From Armatimonadota bacterium (GTDB lineage: Bacteria; Armatimonadota; Fimbriimonadia; Fimbriimonadales; Fimbriimonadaceae): a DNA stretch of 32,930 bases. Below, in pieces: positions 1-8,110 of this stretch. Where the stretch lies: the NCBI GenBank assembly GCA_023392285.1, contig JAEVZK010000146.1, forward strand, positions 1-32,930. Direction: 5' to 3'. Position numbers and translations under genes: made by a program. The notes beneath the pieces are model-generated. The model searched no databases and was not told the DNA's origin. It was given only the letters and a program-made list of their open reading frames with translations. Position 1 is the first letter of the stretch, and each line of letters opens with the position of its first letter.

Positions 1-35
1 CTCCATTCTCCATTCTCCATTCTCCATTCACCATT
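1..35. repeat. Heptamer tandem repeat (CTCCATT)n
   Basis: Four perfect copies of CTCCATT followed by one variant copy (CACCATT) run from the first base of the window. The array probably continues to the left, out of view. It is non-coding as far as can be seen and lies about 230 bp before the type III R-M cassette. No function can be assigned. Confidence 0.85.
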
Positions 36-225
36 CTCGTATGTCGCAAGGTTCTCCACAACAAGTGAAGAAGATCGGTGCACAGCCGGTGGATAAGCCT
101 TGCTCATCCCTCCGATAATTGCATTTAATGAGCAACTTCCGGTGAGACGATGGATCGCCGTATGCGTCGGGCAAACTCAACTTGGACCTACTGCTCAGAA
201 CTTGCACTAGGTACTGATATGGCCG

Positions 226-234
226 TGGTATAAT
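226..234 (+). promoter_or_regulatory. Extended -10 promoter of the type III R-M cassette
   Basis: A perfect TATAAT (229-234) is preceded by TG-G (226-228), which matches the extended -10 consensus TGnTATAAT. No good -35 sits at 17 nt spacing; TTGCAC at 202-207 is 21 nt away. Transcription would start near 241, giving a leader of about 22 nt before the ATG at 263. There is no strong Shine-Dalgarno sequence. Confidence 0.6.
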
Positions 235-262
235 AGATACGTGACGGCTGTCTAGTGAAGCT

Positions 263-2080
263 ATGCCAGAGCTGGATTTCAAGGGGAAAGAGTTTGTCCG
301 GAACCATCATTTGACCGTTCCGTATCGCCCGCTCGTGCCTGACGTGTCCAAGTCCGTCGGCGAGCCAGACCTGAGCGGCAATCTCATCATCCACGGGGAC
401 AACCTCGAGGCGCTGAAGGCGCTGTTGCCACGCTACGCGGGCAAGGTCGACTGCATCTTCATTGATCCGCCCTACAACACCGGCAACGAGGGCTGGAGCT
501 ACAACGACAACGTCAACAGCCCCCTCATGCGCGAGTGGCTGAAGGCGAACCCGATCAACGCGGAAGACATGCTCCGTCACGACAAGTGGTGCTGCATGAT
601 GTGGCCCCGGCTCAAGCTGCTATGGGAATTGCTCGCAGAATCAGGGCTTTTTTGGATGACCCTAGATGATAACGAGATCCATCGAGCAAAGTCGATGCTG
701 GAAGAAATTGGAGGGCAGGATCAGGAGCACTTCGTTTGTCAAGCGGTTTGGCAAAGGAGAACTTCTCCTGACGCGCGCAAGAATCTAGCCGCCGCGCACG
801 ATTACGTGTTGTGCTTCCGCAAGAACCGGAAACAAGCGGGAATTGCCACGGTTGAGATGGGGTCAGACCGCCAGGACGACTATGACAATCCTGATAGTGA
901 CCCGCGGGGTCCGTGGGCTTCTACGGACCTGCAGGCTCAAGCTGGCCATGCAACCGAGGATCAGTTCTACCCAATCACCGGGCCAACGGGAGTCGTCTTC
1001 AAACCCGCACCGGGCCGATGCTGGGGAGTGTCGTTAGCTACATTCGAGGCAATGCGCTCAGACAATCGAATCTGGTTCGGCAAAAAAGGTAATGCCAAGC
1101 CGCGAATGAAACTTTTCCAATCCGAGCGCGAAGGCGTGACAGAGTGGACGTGGTGGACGCACGAAGAATACGGTAGCACCCAGGAAGCGAAGAAGGAGCT
1201 ACTCGCAATCATGGGCACAGAGTGGGACGAGACGCCAAAGCCCACAAAGCTCCTCAAACGGATACTGCAATTCTCCAAGTCGGATGCAATCGTTCTAGAC
1301 TCTTTCGCTGGCTCTGCGACCGCTGCTCACGCAGTCTTATCGCTCAATGAGAGCCACGGAGGCAACCGCCGGTTCATCCTGGTGGAAATGGAGAATTACG
1401 CCCACGGAGTAACCGCAGAGCGCGTCCGCCGCGTGATCAACGGCTACCCCTTCGAGGGCACCCAGCGCGAGACCCTGAAAGAGGAGCCCCTCACGTGGAC
1501 CAAGCTGAAGAACGCCGCCGAGTTGGTCCAAGAGGTCGAAGACCTGAAGAAAGCCCGCAAGGACGACTTCACCGCGATCAAGACTGAAGTCAAGGACGGC
1601 AAGCTCCGTGTGATCGGCGAGCGCAAGGTCACCGACAAAGCTCCGGGCCTTGGCGGCACCTTCACCTACTGCACGCTCGGTGATCCTGTGGACACCGACC
1701 TGATCCTCTCCGGCGCAACCCTGCCAAGCCGAGAAGCAATGGCCGAGTGGCTTGTCTACACCGCGTTCGGCAAGACCGATCTGGCTCCCCTCCCGCTCCG
1801 GGAGGGGTTGGGGGAGGGCCTTCGGGACCTTTACGTCGGCAAGATCGACGGCACCCACGTGTGGCTCATCTATCGACCGGACAAGGAGTACCTGCAAACT
1901 CCCGCCGCCGCCCTCACGCGAGAATTGGCCCGGCGAATCGACGCCACCGACCGTCATTCCAATCATCTCGTGTTCAGCGCGGCAAAGTACGTGAGCCACC
2001 GTTCGCTCAAGCAGGACACCAAGGACAGGGTGCAGCACGCGCTCATTCCGTTCAGCCTATTCAGCCTGGAGCGGGACTGA
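263..2080 (+). CDS. mod: Type III restriction-modification DNA methyltransferase (Mod)
   Basis: This is the 605 aa modification and recognition subunit of a type III R-M system, transferring a methyl group from AdoMet to adenine in an asymmetric target. Motif IV, DPPYNTG, is at residues 68-74 and the AdoMet-binding motif I, DSFAGS, at 346-351. Motif IV before motif I is the beta-class order typical of Mod proteins. The long region between them probably holds the target recognition domain. Length fits the family. The gene is followed after 1 nt by res, so the two are certainly cotranscribed. Codons 508-519 (APLPLREGLGEG) coincide with a GC-rich palindrome, likely an in-frame inserted repeat. 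No simple repeats for phase variation are seen in the gene. Identification as an N6-adenine beta-class enzyme is firm; the target sequence is unknown. Confidence 0.93.
   Translation: MPELDFKGKEFVRNHHLTVPYRPLVPDVSKSVGEPDLSGNLIIHGDNLEALKALLPRYAGKVDCIFIDPPYNTGNEGWSYNDNVNSPLMREWLKANPINAEDMLRHDKWCCMMWPRLKLLWELLAESGLFWMTLDDNEIHRAKSMLEEIGGQDQEHFVCQAVWQRRTSPDARKNLAAAHDYVLCFRKNRKQAGIATVEMGSDRQDDYDNPDSDPRGPWASTDLQAQAGHATEDQFYPITGPTGVVFKPAPGRCWGVSLATFEAMRSDNRIWFGKKGNAKPRMKLFQSEREGVTEWTWWTHEEYGSTQEAKKELLAIMGTEWDETPKPTKLLKRILQFSKSDAIVLDSFAGSATAAHAVLSLNESHGGNRRFILVEMENYAHGVTAERVRRVINGYPFEGTQRETLKEEPLTWTKLKNAAELVQEVEDLKKARKDDFTAIKTEVKDGKLRVIGERKVTDKAPGLGGTFTYCTLGDPVDTDLILSGATLPSREAMAEWLVYTAFGKTDLAPLPLREGLGEGLRDLYVGKIDGTHVWLIYRPDKEYLQTPAAALTRELARRIDATDRHSNHLVFSAAKYVSHRSLKQDTKDRVQHALIPFSLFSLERD
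1784..1819 (+). repeat. In-frame palindromic repeat element inside mod
   Basis: A 36-nt GC-rich block is exactly 12 codons long. It contains the inverted repeat CCCCTCCC (1787-1794), a 5-nt loop, and GGGAGGGG (1800-1807), followed by a G-rich tail. Translated, it reads PLPLREGLGEG, a peptide I recall recurring in unrelated bacterial proteins where a mobile palindromic repeat has entered coding sequence. The exact element boundaries are inferred, since no uninterrupted homolog can be aligned here. Confidence 0.6.
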
Positions 2081-2081
2081 C

Positions 2082-4670
2082 GTGCCGATCGTCGCCATCC
2101 GCGAAGTCGAGTTCCAACAGCGTGCGCTGGAGCGCTTCGACCTATTCTTGCAGGCGCTTGAGGAGCCGCGAGCAAAGTACGAGAAGGGCCTCAAAGTCAA
2201 GCTGGAACACCCGGATGTCGACCTCCAGCTGAAGGACTTCGCAGCAGAAGCGTGGGAATACCTTCGCATCAATCGTTTGGTGGGCCGCCCGGACAAGCCC
2301 TACAGCCTCCGGGAAACCGGCGACCGGCAGCCGGTCCCGAACTGCACCTTCAAGCTGCCAACGGGTGGCGGAAAGACTTATCTCGCCGCCGCCGCCGTCG
2401 CGCGGCTAATGACGCAATACGTGCGCGGGGACGAAATCAAGTTCGTCCTCTGGGTCGTCCCCAGCGAAGCGATCTACGCCCAAACGAAAGCCAACCTCTC
2501 CGATCGCGAGCACCCATACCGCCAGCTCCTCGACCGAGTGTCCGGCGGGCGAGTGCGCATTCTGGAAAAGGATTCTCCGCTCGACGCCCGCGACTTGGTG
2601 GGCCAACTCAGCGTGATGCTGCTCATGCTGCCATCAGCGAACCGGGAAACAAAGGAGGCCTTGCGCATTTTCCGGGACCGGGGGAACGTGAACGGCTTCT
2701 TGCCGGATGACGACGACCGCCCCGCCCACGAGAAGCTCTGGAAGCAGGTGCCCAACCTAGATTACGTGCAGCAAGGCGTCTTCGGCGACCCAAGCGTCGG
2801 CCTGATCCGCTCAAGTCTGGGGAACGCCTTACGTCTCTTGCGCCCTGTAATTGTGATGGACGAGGGTCAAAAAGCCTTTAGTCCACTCGCCTATCAGACG
2901 CTCTACGGTTTCAACCCGCGGTTCTTACTTGAACTAAGTGCGACGCCCAAAGACGCGACAGAGCGCTGGAGCAACTGGCTGACCGACATCCGCGGCACCG
3001 ACCTGGAAAAGGAGCAAATGATCAAGATGCCCCTGATCCTTCACGCCGAAGAATCCACGGACTGGCGTGACTGCCTGCGCAAAGCGTTGGAGCGCACCAA
3101 GGAACTACAAGCGGCCGCTGACCGCCTGCGAGACGACACGAATCGCTACATCCGCCCCATTCTCCTGGTGCAGGTGGAGCGCACCGGCAAGAGCCACGAA
3201 GATGGAAAGGAGGTGCACGCCGAGCAAGCGCGGGCGCACCTCATCAGCCTTGGGCTGGAGCCGGAAGCCGTTCGACTAAAGACGGCGGAGGTCAACGAGA
3301 TTCAGGGCCTGGACCTTCTGGCGACTGACTGTCCAGTTCGTGCGATCATCACAAAGTCGGCTCTTCAAGAGGGGTGGGACTGTCCCTTCGCCTATGTCCT
3401 TTGCAGCCTGATCCCCGTCACAAGCATCAGCGCAATGACGCAGATGGTCGGCCGCATTCTTCGCCAACCCCACGCAAGCGACACCGGCATGGAGTTGTTG
3501 GACCAGTGCTACGTCTTCACGAACTTCGCACAAACGGCGCGTGTCTTCGAAGCGATCAAGAAGGGTTTAGAGGGCGAAGGGATGGGTGACTTGGCAGGCA
3601 AAATAAAACTGAGCAGCGGCGAGAGGGAAGGGCCGCAGGTGCTAGAGAGAAAGCGCCGGGACGCCTTTGCGAACCTCGACTACTACTTGCCGAAGGTCAC
3701 CATCGCGGATCGCAACGGTCTGCGTGAAATCGACTGGGAGTCCGACATTCTCGGCGAAATTGATTGGTCGGCAATCGACGTTTCAGAGCAGGCAAAGGGC
3801 TTGGCGAAGACCTTGGACACGGCTTGGGGCTCTACCGTGGCCATTGGTCTCGACATTCTCAAGGGGCAGCGTGGCACGACAGTCGAATCCAGCCCGCTTG
3901 CCCCGGACAAATTCAACCTGACCTACGCAGTCCGGGTACTCGGAAAGGATGTCCCGAACCCGTTCATCGGAGCCCGAATAATCAAAGGCTTCTTGGATGT
4001 CCTACGGAGTGAAGGATGGACTGAGGAAGAACTCGGGCTCCAGCAGCGTTATGTAACCGAGCGCATCGTTGCGCATACCAAGTCGCAGATCGAGGCCGCT
4101 TGCCGAAAGGTCTTTGTGGAAGCTCTCGCCAGCCACAAAATTCGGTTCAATTTGCGCGCCCCCGCGGGGGTCTGGCAAGTTCCCGAAGAAGATCCGATTA
4201 CCGTGTCCGGCCTGTTGGGGCGGGACGACGGCAACAATTGGCAATTCAACCTCTTCGATCCCGTCCAGAAAACCGAACTGAACGGCTTCGAGTACAAGGT
4301 CGCGAGCTACATCGACAAGTCGCAAGCGTTGGAATGGTGGTACAGAAACGTGGCACGGGAAGGCGGATACGCCCTGCAAGGCTGGCGCAAGAACCGCATG
4401 TATCCCGACTTCATTCTCGCCAAAAGGCGCGGCGGTAATCACGAATGGGTTGTGCTGGAAACGAAGGGCGAACACTTGGAACGGTATCACGACACCGAGT
4501 ACAAGGAAGCACTCGTGAAAGCGCTTGTTGAAGCTTACGAGAGCCAACGAAATCTCCCGGCTGTGGGTGAACTAGAACTTGTCGGCGAGGGGCAGACCTT
4601 CGACTGCCGCATCTTGATGGAAACCGGTTGGGAGCAGTCGCTAGCGGCGTTGCTTACGCACACCGACTAG
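2082..4670 (+). CDS. res: Type III restriction endonuclease subunit (Res), DEAD-like helicase/nuclease
   Basis: This 862 aa protein is the ATP-dependent translocase and nuclease partner of Mod. Walker A PTGGGKT lies at residues 93-99, motif II is DEGQ at 260-263 (in place of DEAD/DEAH), and motif III SAT at 286-288. A C-terminal PD-(D/E)xK nuclease is visible as Pro-Asp at 775-776 and Glu-Thr-Lys at 793-795. All key residues are present and the gene is full length, so the cassette appears functional. It starts with GTG one nucleotide after the mod stop, with purine-rich sequence at the end of mod as its ribosome site. Type III complexes cut only after two head-to-head target sites communicate; that is family knowledge. 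Confidence 0.93.
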   Translation: MPIVAIREVEFQQRALERFDLFLQALEEPRAKYEKGLKVKLEHPDVDLQLKDFAAEAWEYLRINRLVGRPDKPYSLRETGDRQPVPNCTFKLPTGGGKTYLAAAAVARLMTQYVRGDEIKFVLWVVPSEAIYAQTKANLSDREHPYRQLLDRVSGGRVRILEKDSPLDARDLVGQLSVMLLMLPSANRETKEALRIFRDRGNVNGFLPDDDDRPAHEKLWKQVPNLDYVQQGVFGDPSVGLIRSSLGNALRLLRPVIVMDEGQKAFSPLAYQTLYGFNPRFLLELSATPKDATERWSNWLTDIRGTDLEKEQMIKMPLILHAEESTDWRDCLRKALERTKELQAAADRLRDDTNRYIRPILLVQVERTGKSHEDGKEVHAEQARAHLISLGLEPEAVRLKTAEVNEIQGLDLLATDCPVRAIITKSALQEGWDCPFAYVLCSLIPVTSISAMTQMVGRILRQPHASDTGMELLDQCYVFTNFAQTARVFEAIKKGLEGEGMGDLAGKIKLSSGEREGPQVLERKRRDAFANLDYYLPKVTIADRNGLREIDWESDILGEIDWSAIDVSEQAKGLAKTLDTAWGSTVAIGLDILKGQRGTTVESSPLAPDKFNLTYAVRVLGKDVPNPFIGARIIKGFLDVLRSEGWTEEELGLQQRYVTERIVAHTKSQIEAACRKVFVEALASHKIRFNLRAPAGVWQVPEEDPITVSGLLGRDDGNNWQFNLFDPVQKTELNGFEYKVASYIDKSQALEWWYRNVAREGGYALQGWRKNRMYPDFILAKRRGGNHEWVVLETKGEHLERYHDTEYKEALVKALVEAYESQRNLPAVGELELVGEGQTFDCRILMETGWEQSLAALLTHTD

Positions 4671-4978
4671 CACGGCACCGCACCGCTACCATCAGGTTCC
4701 TCGGCGCGCTCGGGCTTGCTTGGAATGACGCTTTGTCCGCTCGTCATCCCGAGTTTGAGCCGTCCTTCGGCTCGAAAGAGGGACCTGACCGGAAATGCCC
4801 CCAAATCACAGGTTGACAACCGCCCAACAGCAGCCACAAATCAGTGTCGATCAAGTGACGTGGACAAACTGCTAATGAATTTACGCCCTTAGCGGGAGGG
4901 TTAAGCGACATCAGTTCTCAAAACCTCCGCCGGGCCGCGAAAGGACGCGAGTAACTCTTCCGCTGAAGAGCCTTGAAT
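4671..4978. other. Gene-free intergenic stretch (308 bp) between convergent genes
   Basis: No convincing gene is present between res (plus) and the DUF2752 gene (minus). The stretch contains a dispersed repeat (4742-4786). It also has a GC-rich imperfect inverted repeat around 4892-4935 (GCGGGAGGG against CCTCCGC) and a short hairpin CTCTTC-cgct-GAAGAG at 4955-4970. Either hairpin could end transcription of a convergent gene, but neither has a proper U-tract. Confidence 0.6.
4742..4786 (-). repeat. Dispersed intergenic repeat, copy 1
   Basis: Read on the minus strand, this 45-nt element begins AGGTCCCTC, carries an internal hairpin and ends TCGGGATGACG. The internal hairpin on the plus strand is GAGCCG (4757-4762), loop tcctt, CGGCTC (4768-4773). 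The same termini bound a second copy at 8007-8054. The pattern of fixed ends and a variable hairpin middle resembles small non-autonomous palindromic repeats found between genes in many bacteria. Confidence 0.6.
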
Positions 4979-5446
4979 TCACTTCCTGAACGACGTGAAG
5001 TCACTGGCGGTGAGGTAGTGATCGTCCACGACCATTCGAACGATGCCAAAGGACAGGAAGCAGACGAGCAGCACGATCAAGGCGAAATTCGTGCGCGGCC
5101 CATCGATCGAAAAACGCAACCGCCGCACGAAACCGTACATCGCCATCAATGCTGCGAGCGTGAAGAGCAGGTAGGTGATCGGCCCAAAAGGATGCGCTGC
5201 AAAGGCAGCGGAAAAGTGGCCATGGATCGTCTGAGTCCAACTCGTCGTCATGCCACAACCGGGGCAGGGGCGGCCGAACAGAAATACACTCGGGCAGGGC
5301 GGCAGTCCGAGCTGGGTGTGCGTGCCATGGCCGCTTGCGCTCGGCGACAGATAAATGCCGACCGACGTCACCGCGACCCACGCGCCGAACAGCACCGCCT
5401 GCATCGCGATCGAACGCCGGTTAGGAACTGAAGAATAGGGACTCAA
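4979..5446 (-). CDS. DUF2752 family membrane protein
   Basis: This 155 aa protein carries the DUF2752 hallmark: a first Cys (C51), then CPGCGMTT at residues 61-68, followed by a short hydrophilic helix and HPFG at 85-88 where most members have NP(L/F)G. Hydrophobic segments at about 16-33, 89-107 and 121-140 predict three membrane helices. The function of the family is unknown; the CxxC-type cysteines suggest metal binding or a redox role. The TTG start at 5446 overlaps the truB stop (TTGA), implying translational coupling. An ATG at 5404 (codon 15) is an alternative start. It is the last gene of the nrnA-truB group. Confidence 0.8.
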   Translation of the reverse strand: MSPYSSVPNRRSIAMQAVLFGAWVAVTSVGIYLSPSASGHGTHTQLGLPPCPSVFLFGRPCPGCGMTTSWTQTIHGHFSAAFAAHPFGPITYLLFTLAALMAMYGFVRRLRFSIDGPRTNFALIVLLVCFLSFGIVRMVVDDHYLTASDFTSFRK

Positions 5447-6309
5447 AGACGGGCCTCACTAGGAATCACGCACTCGGGCTGCAAAAGGTTTCCCGCAACT
5501 CGCGCGACACTGAAGACGTTCCCGTCCGGTTCCGCTAACGCGATAAGCTTGGCGTCCAATGTCTCCGCTCCATAAATCGGCCGCCCTTCCCTTACTGCCC
5601 GAACTTGATCACCATCGAGCGTTAGCTTAGGCATCGGAGCGATCGCTTCGCCTAAGGGAATGAGATCGTCCGCCCGACAGTCGGCGAGTGAATTTGCCTG
5701 TTGCAGCGAAAAATTTCCAACCCTCGTGCGAGTGAGGCTCGATAGGTGCGCGCCGCAGCCGACCAATCGCCCAAGATCATGGGCCAAGGTGCGGATGTAA
5801 GTGCCGCCAGAACATTCAATTCGGGCCCTGAAGACTTCCTTCGAATCTCTCGATAGAATTTCAAATGCTCCAATGTGAACGGTGCGAGGCTCGCGCTCGA
5901 CTTCCTTGCCAGAGCGAGCCAGCTTGTAAAGGGGTTGACCCTTCATTTTCACCGCGCTGTACATGGGCGGGATTTGCTGAATGAGCCCAGTAAGCATGGG
6001 AAGCTGCGCGGCCACATCCTCCGCAATGGTGTCCGGCACCTGGCTTTCCCGAACCACATCGCCTTCGCGATCAAAGCTGGCGGTCTCGATCCCAAACCTG
6101 ATCTCGGCGATATATTCCTTCGGCTCCAGCGGCAAATACTGTAGGAAGCGAGTGGCCGGACCGATCGCCACCACAAGAAGGCCAGTTGCGAGCGGATCGA
6201 GCGTGCCGGCGTGCCCGATTCTCTTCATCGAAAACTTACGCCGAAGCTGATTGACCACATCATGCGACGTGATGCCAAGCGGCTTGCCGACTAAGAGGAC
6301 GCCAAGCAT
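5443..6309 (-). CDS. truB: tRNA pseudouridine(55) synthase TruB
   Basis: TruB converts U55 in the T-loop of tRNAs to pseudouridine in the cytoplasm. The catalytic motif GTLDPLATG lies at residues 35-43, with Asp38 the expected nucleophile, and the opening LLVGKPLGITSHDVV is characteristic. I chose the ATG at 6309 (288 aa). The frame is open further upstream to 6369, but that would add 20 residues unlike the family and a 79-nt overlap with nrnA, against 19 nt for the chosen start. The nrnA-truB order, often next to rbfA, is common in bacteria. There is no rbfA in this window. Confidence 0.95.
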   Translation of the reverse strand: MLGVLLVGKPLGITSHDVVNQLRRKFSMKRIGHAGTLDPLATGLLVVAIGPATRFLQYLPLEPKEYIAEIRFGIETASFDREGDVVRESQVPDTIAEDVAAQLPMLTGLIQQIPPMYSAVKMKGQPLYKLARSGKEVEREPRTVHIGAFEILSRDSKEVFRARIECSGGTYIRTLAHDLGRLVGCGAHLSSLTRTRVGNFSLQQANSLADCRADDLIPLGEAIAPMPKLTLDGDQVRAVREGRPIYGAETLDAKLIALAEPDGNVFSVARVAGNLLQPECVIPSEARL

Positions 6310-7265
6310 TTGCGCATTTCCGTCACGAGAAGCTGAGACGCCTCCGCTGGTCCGGAATCGAACGTACATCCTGCCGCATTGCGGTGGCCTCCGCCGCCAA
6401 ACACGCGCGCGACTTCACTCACGTCGAAGCTGCCTCGGCTGCGAAGCGAGCACCGCGTCTTTCCCTCTTTCGCTTCCCGAAGCAGAGCCGAAATCTGCAC
6501 CGTTTCGATGCTCAGCAGCTCATTCACGAACCCCTCGGTATCCTCATCCCGCGCCTGACACCGCTCGAAGTCCTGGAAAGAAAGCGCTGACCAAGCGAGG
6601 CGGCCATCCATCTCCATGTGAATGTTGTTAAGGACGATCCCGAGCAGCTTGGACGAAGCCAATGGCTTGTACTGAAAGATCTCTTCGGCCACGCGAGTGA
6701 TGTCGCCGCCGCACTCCACCAGCTCAGCGGAAGAGCTGAGTGCATCTGCGGTCGTGTTTCGGAATCGAAAGCTGCCCGTATCGGTCACGATTCCGGTTAG
6801 GAGGCACGTGGCCATTTCAGCAGAAACGACCACTTTCATCAGCCGAAACAGATGAGTCAAGATCAACGCGGTAGCGGCAGCGGTCGTATCGACGATTCGC
6901 AGATCGCCGGGCGCCTCGTGGGGAATGTGATGGTCGATGAAGACCGTGCGACGGCACTGAGTGAAGAATGGCTCTGTCGAACCTAACCGCTCAAGGGAAT
7001 CTAGATCGACGACAATGCCAAGATCGTGCGCAGTCTCGCTTGGCTCTTGGCGGATACGGCTCACCCCAGGAAGGAATTGAAGGTTACGAGGGGGTGGATG
7101 ATGGCAAACGACCTCATTCTTGATTCCCCTGCTGTCCAGAAGGAAGCTGACGGCGAGGGCACTGCCGAGCGCATCCCCATCTGGATTCAGATGGGTTCCA
7201 ATCAAAACGGAAGAGGCAGTGTCCAGCTCTTGAAGGAACGCCTGAGCAAGTTCGGGAGCGATCAT
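6291..7265 (-). CDS. nrnA: DHH/DHHA1 family phosphoesterase (NrnA-type oligoribonuclease / pAp phosphatase)
   Basis: This 324 aa protein has the DHH family metal-binding motifs in order: HLNPDGDALGS at residues 25-35, VVDLDS at 85-90 and DHH at 111-113. The C-terminal DHHA1 domain ends with the substrate-binding GGGGHRNAAG. NrnA enzymes degrade 2-5 nt RNA fragments and dephosphorylate pAp using Mn2+ ions. The 3' end overlaps truB by 19 nt, so the two are expressed together. No good Shine-Dalgarno precedes the ATG, so the start is moderately certain. Whether it acts mainly on nanoRNA, pAp or c-di-AMP products cannot be told from sequence. Confidence 0.92.
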   Translation of the reverse strand: MIAPELAQAFLQELDTASSVLIGTHLNPDGDALGSALAVSFLLDSRGIKNEVVCHHPPPRNLQFLPGVSRIRQEPSETAHDLGIVVDLDSLERLGSTEPFFTQCRRTVFIDHHIPHEAPGDLRIVDTTAAATALILTHLFRLMKVVVSAEMATCLLTGIVTDTGSFRFRNTTADALSSSAELVECGGDITRVAEEIFQYKPLASSKLLGIVLNNIHMEMDGRLAWSALSFQDFERCQARDEDTEGFVNELLSIETVQISALLREAKEGKTRCSLRSRGSFDVSEVARVFGGGGHRNAAGCTFDSGPAEASQLLVTEMRKCLASS

Positions 7266-7307
7266 AAGGTCAGATTGCAGCCGCTCCCAATTCGGAAGCT
7301 ATCTAGT

Positions 7308-7892
7308 TTACCGCTTCAGCCACTCTGCCGCATGTTCGATCTCGGATCGCGCAAGGTTGTGTCCGCCGCTCGTCCAGATGTGCTCTACGTCGGCGCCGCC
7401 TTCGACGAAGATCGCCGCCAAACCCTCCGCGCTCTCCCGCGGCACCATCGGATCGCGCTCACCCGATGCGATCAGCACCCGGATCCCCTGAAGAGAAGGA
7501 ACTGAGTCGGGCTGGAAGGTCACCATCGGGCGGAGCAGAATGCCACCCGAAAAGAGTTCTGGATGACGAATGAGCAACGATGCCGCCATGTTGGCCCCGT
7601 TGGAAAAGCCGACGAGCATCGCATCGTCACCCAAGCTCTGCCCAGCTAGGAACTGAGCCAGAGATTCGGTTTCCGAGGCGAGATTTTCCAGGTCGAAGAT
7701 TCCTTCCTGAAATCGCCGGAAAAACCGGTTTTGCCCATGCTCATCAATTCGCCCCCGCACACTGAACAAGCTCGCGGCTGGATCGAGAGCCGATCCCAGC
7801 GCCAAGAGGCTGTGCTCATCCCCGCCCGTGCCATGAAGCAGCACAAGCGTTCGGTCCGATTTGCCCTGCTGGGCGACGAATTGAAAGCTCAC
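7308..7892 (-). CDS. Alpha/beta hydrolase, phospholipase/carboxylesterase type
   Basis: This 194 aa serine hydrolase resembles the small YpfH/MhqD-like carboxylesterases. The oxyanion-hole motif LHGTGGDE is at about residues 19-26. The nucleophile is Ser97 in GFSNGA, the acid Asp147 in GERDPMVP and the base His178 in SGGHNL, so the catalytic triad is complete. No signal peptide is visible; it is probably cytosolic. The start is GTG with a weak purine stretch before it. It lies 42 nt upstream of nrnA on the same strand and may share its transcript. The natural substrate is unknown. Confidence 0.88.
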   Translation of the reverse strand: MSFQFVAQQGKSDRTLVLLHGTGGDEHSLLALGSALDPAASLFSVRGRIDEHGQNRFFRRFQEGIFDLENLASETESLAQFLAGQSLGDDAMLVGFSNGANMAASLLIRHPELFSGGILLRPMVTFQPDSVPSLQGIRVLIASGERDPMVPRESAEGLAAIFVEGGADVEHIWTSGGHNLARSEIEHAAEWLKR

Positions 7893-8006
7893 TTACTCTA
7901 CTACGCGCTCGACCGCTGAGGCAGCAGGCGATGGTCGGTGCCAGAAGCCTTGACCAGAGGACACTTGGTTCTAATCCCGGCCTGTAAACAAGCAGCTCGC
8001 ACAGCC

Positions 8007-8054
8007 AGATCCCTCCGTTCCGCGCCGTCAGACGTCGCTTCAGTCGGGATGACG
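8007..8054 (+). repeat. Dispersed intergenic repeat, copy 2
   Basis: The element begins AGATCCCTC and ends TCGGGATGACG, the same termini as the copy at 4742-4786 read on the minus strand. The middle differs. It lies in the gap between the S9 peptidase stop and the hydrolase start. At 8066-8098 a half-element follows, with AGCCG-acctc-CGGCT (8070-8084) then AGAGAGGGACC. That half matches the hairpin and right end of copy 1, so this gap holds a composite or decayed pair. Confidence 0.6.
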
Positions 8055-8110
8055 GGGCTGTAACCATAGAGCCGACCTCCGGCTATAGAGAGGGACCCAT
8101 CCACCCTCCG

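Noticed and set aside
188..580. A minus-strand frame overlapping the mod promoter and 5' end
   Set aside because: It would run against the perfect extended -10 promoter and start of mod and has no similarity or ribosome site.
1337..2038. A 233-codon minus-strand frame inside mod
   Set aside because: Shadow of the methyltransferase gene; no ribosome site and no recognisable motif.
5443..6369. Longer TruB start at 6369
   Set aside because: The extra 20 residues do not resemble TruB and would overlap nrnA by 79 nt; the ATG at 6309 starts directly at the family motif.
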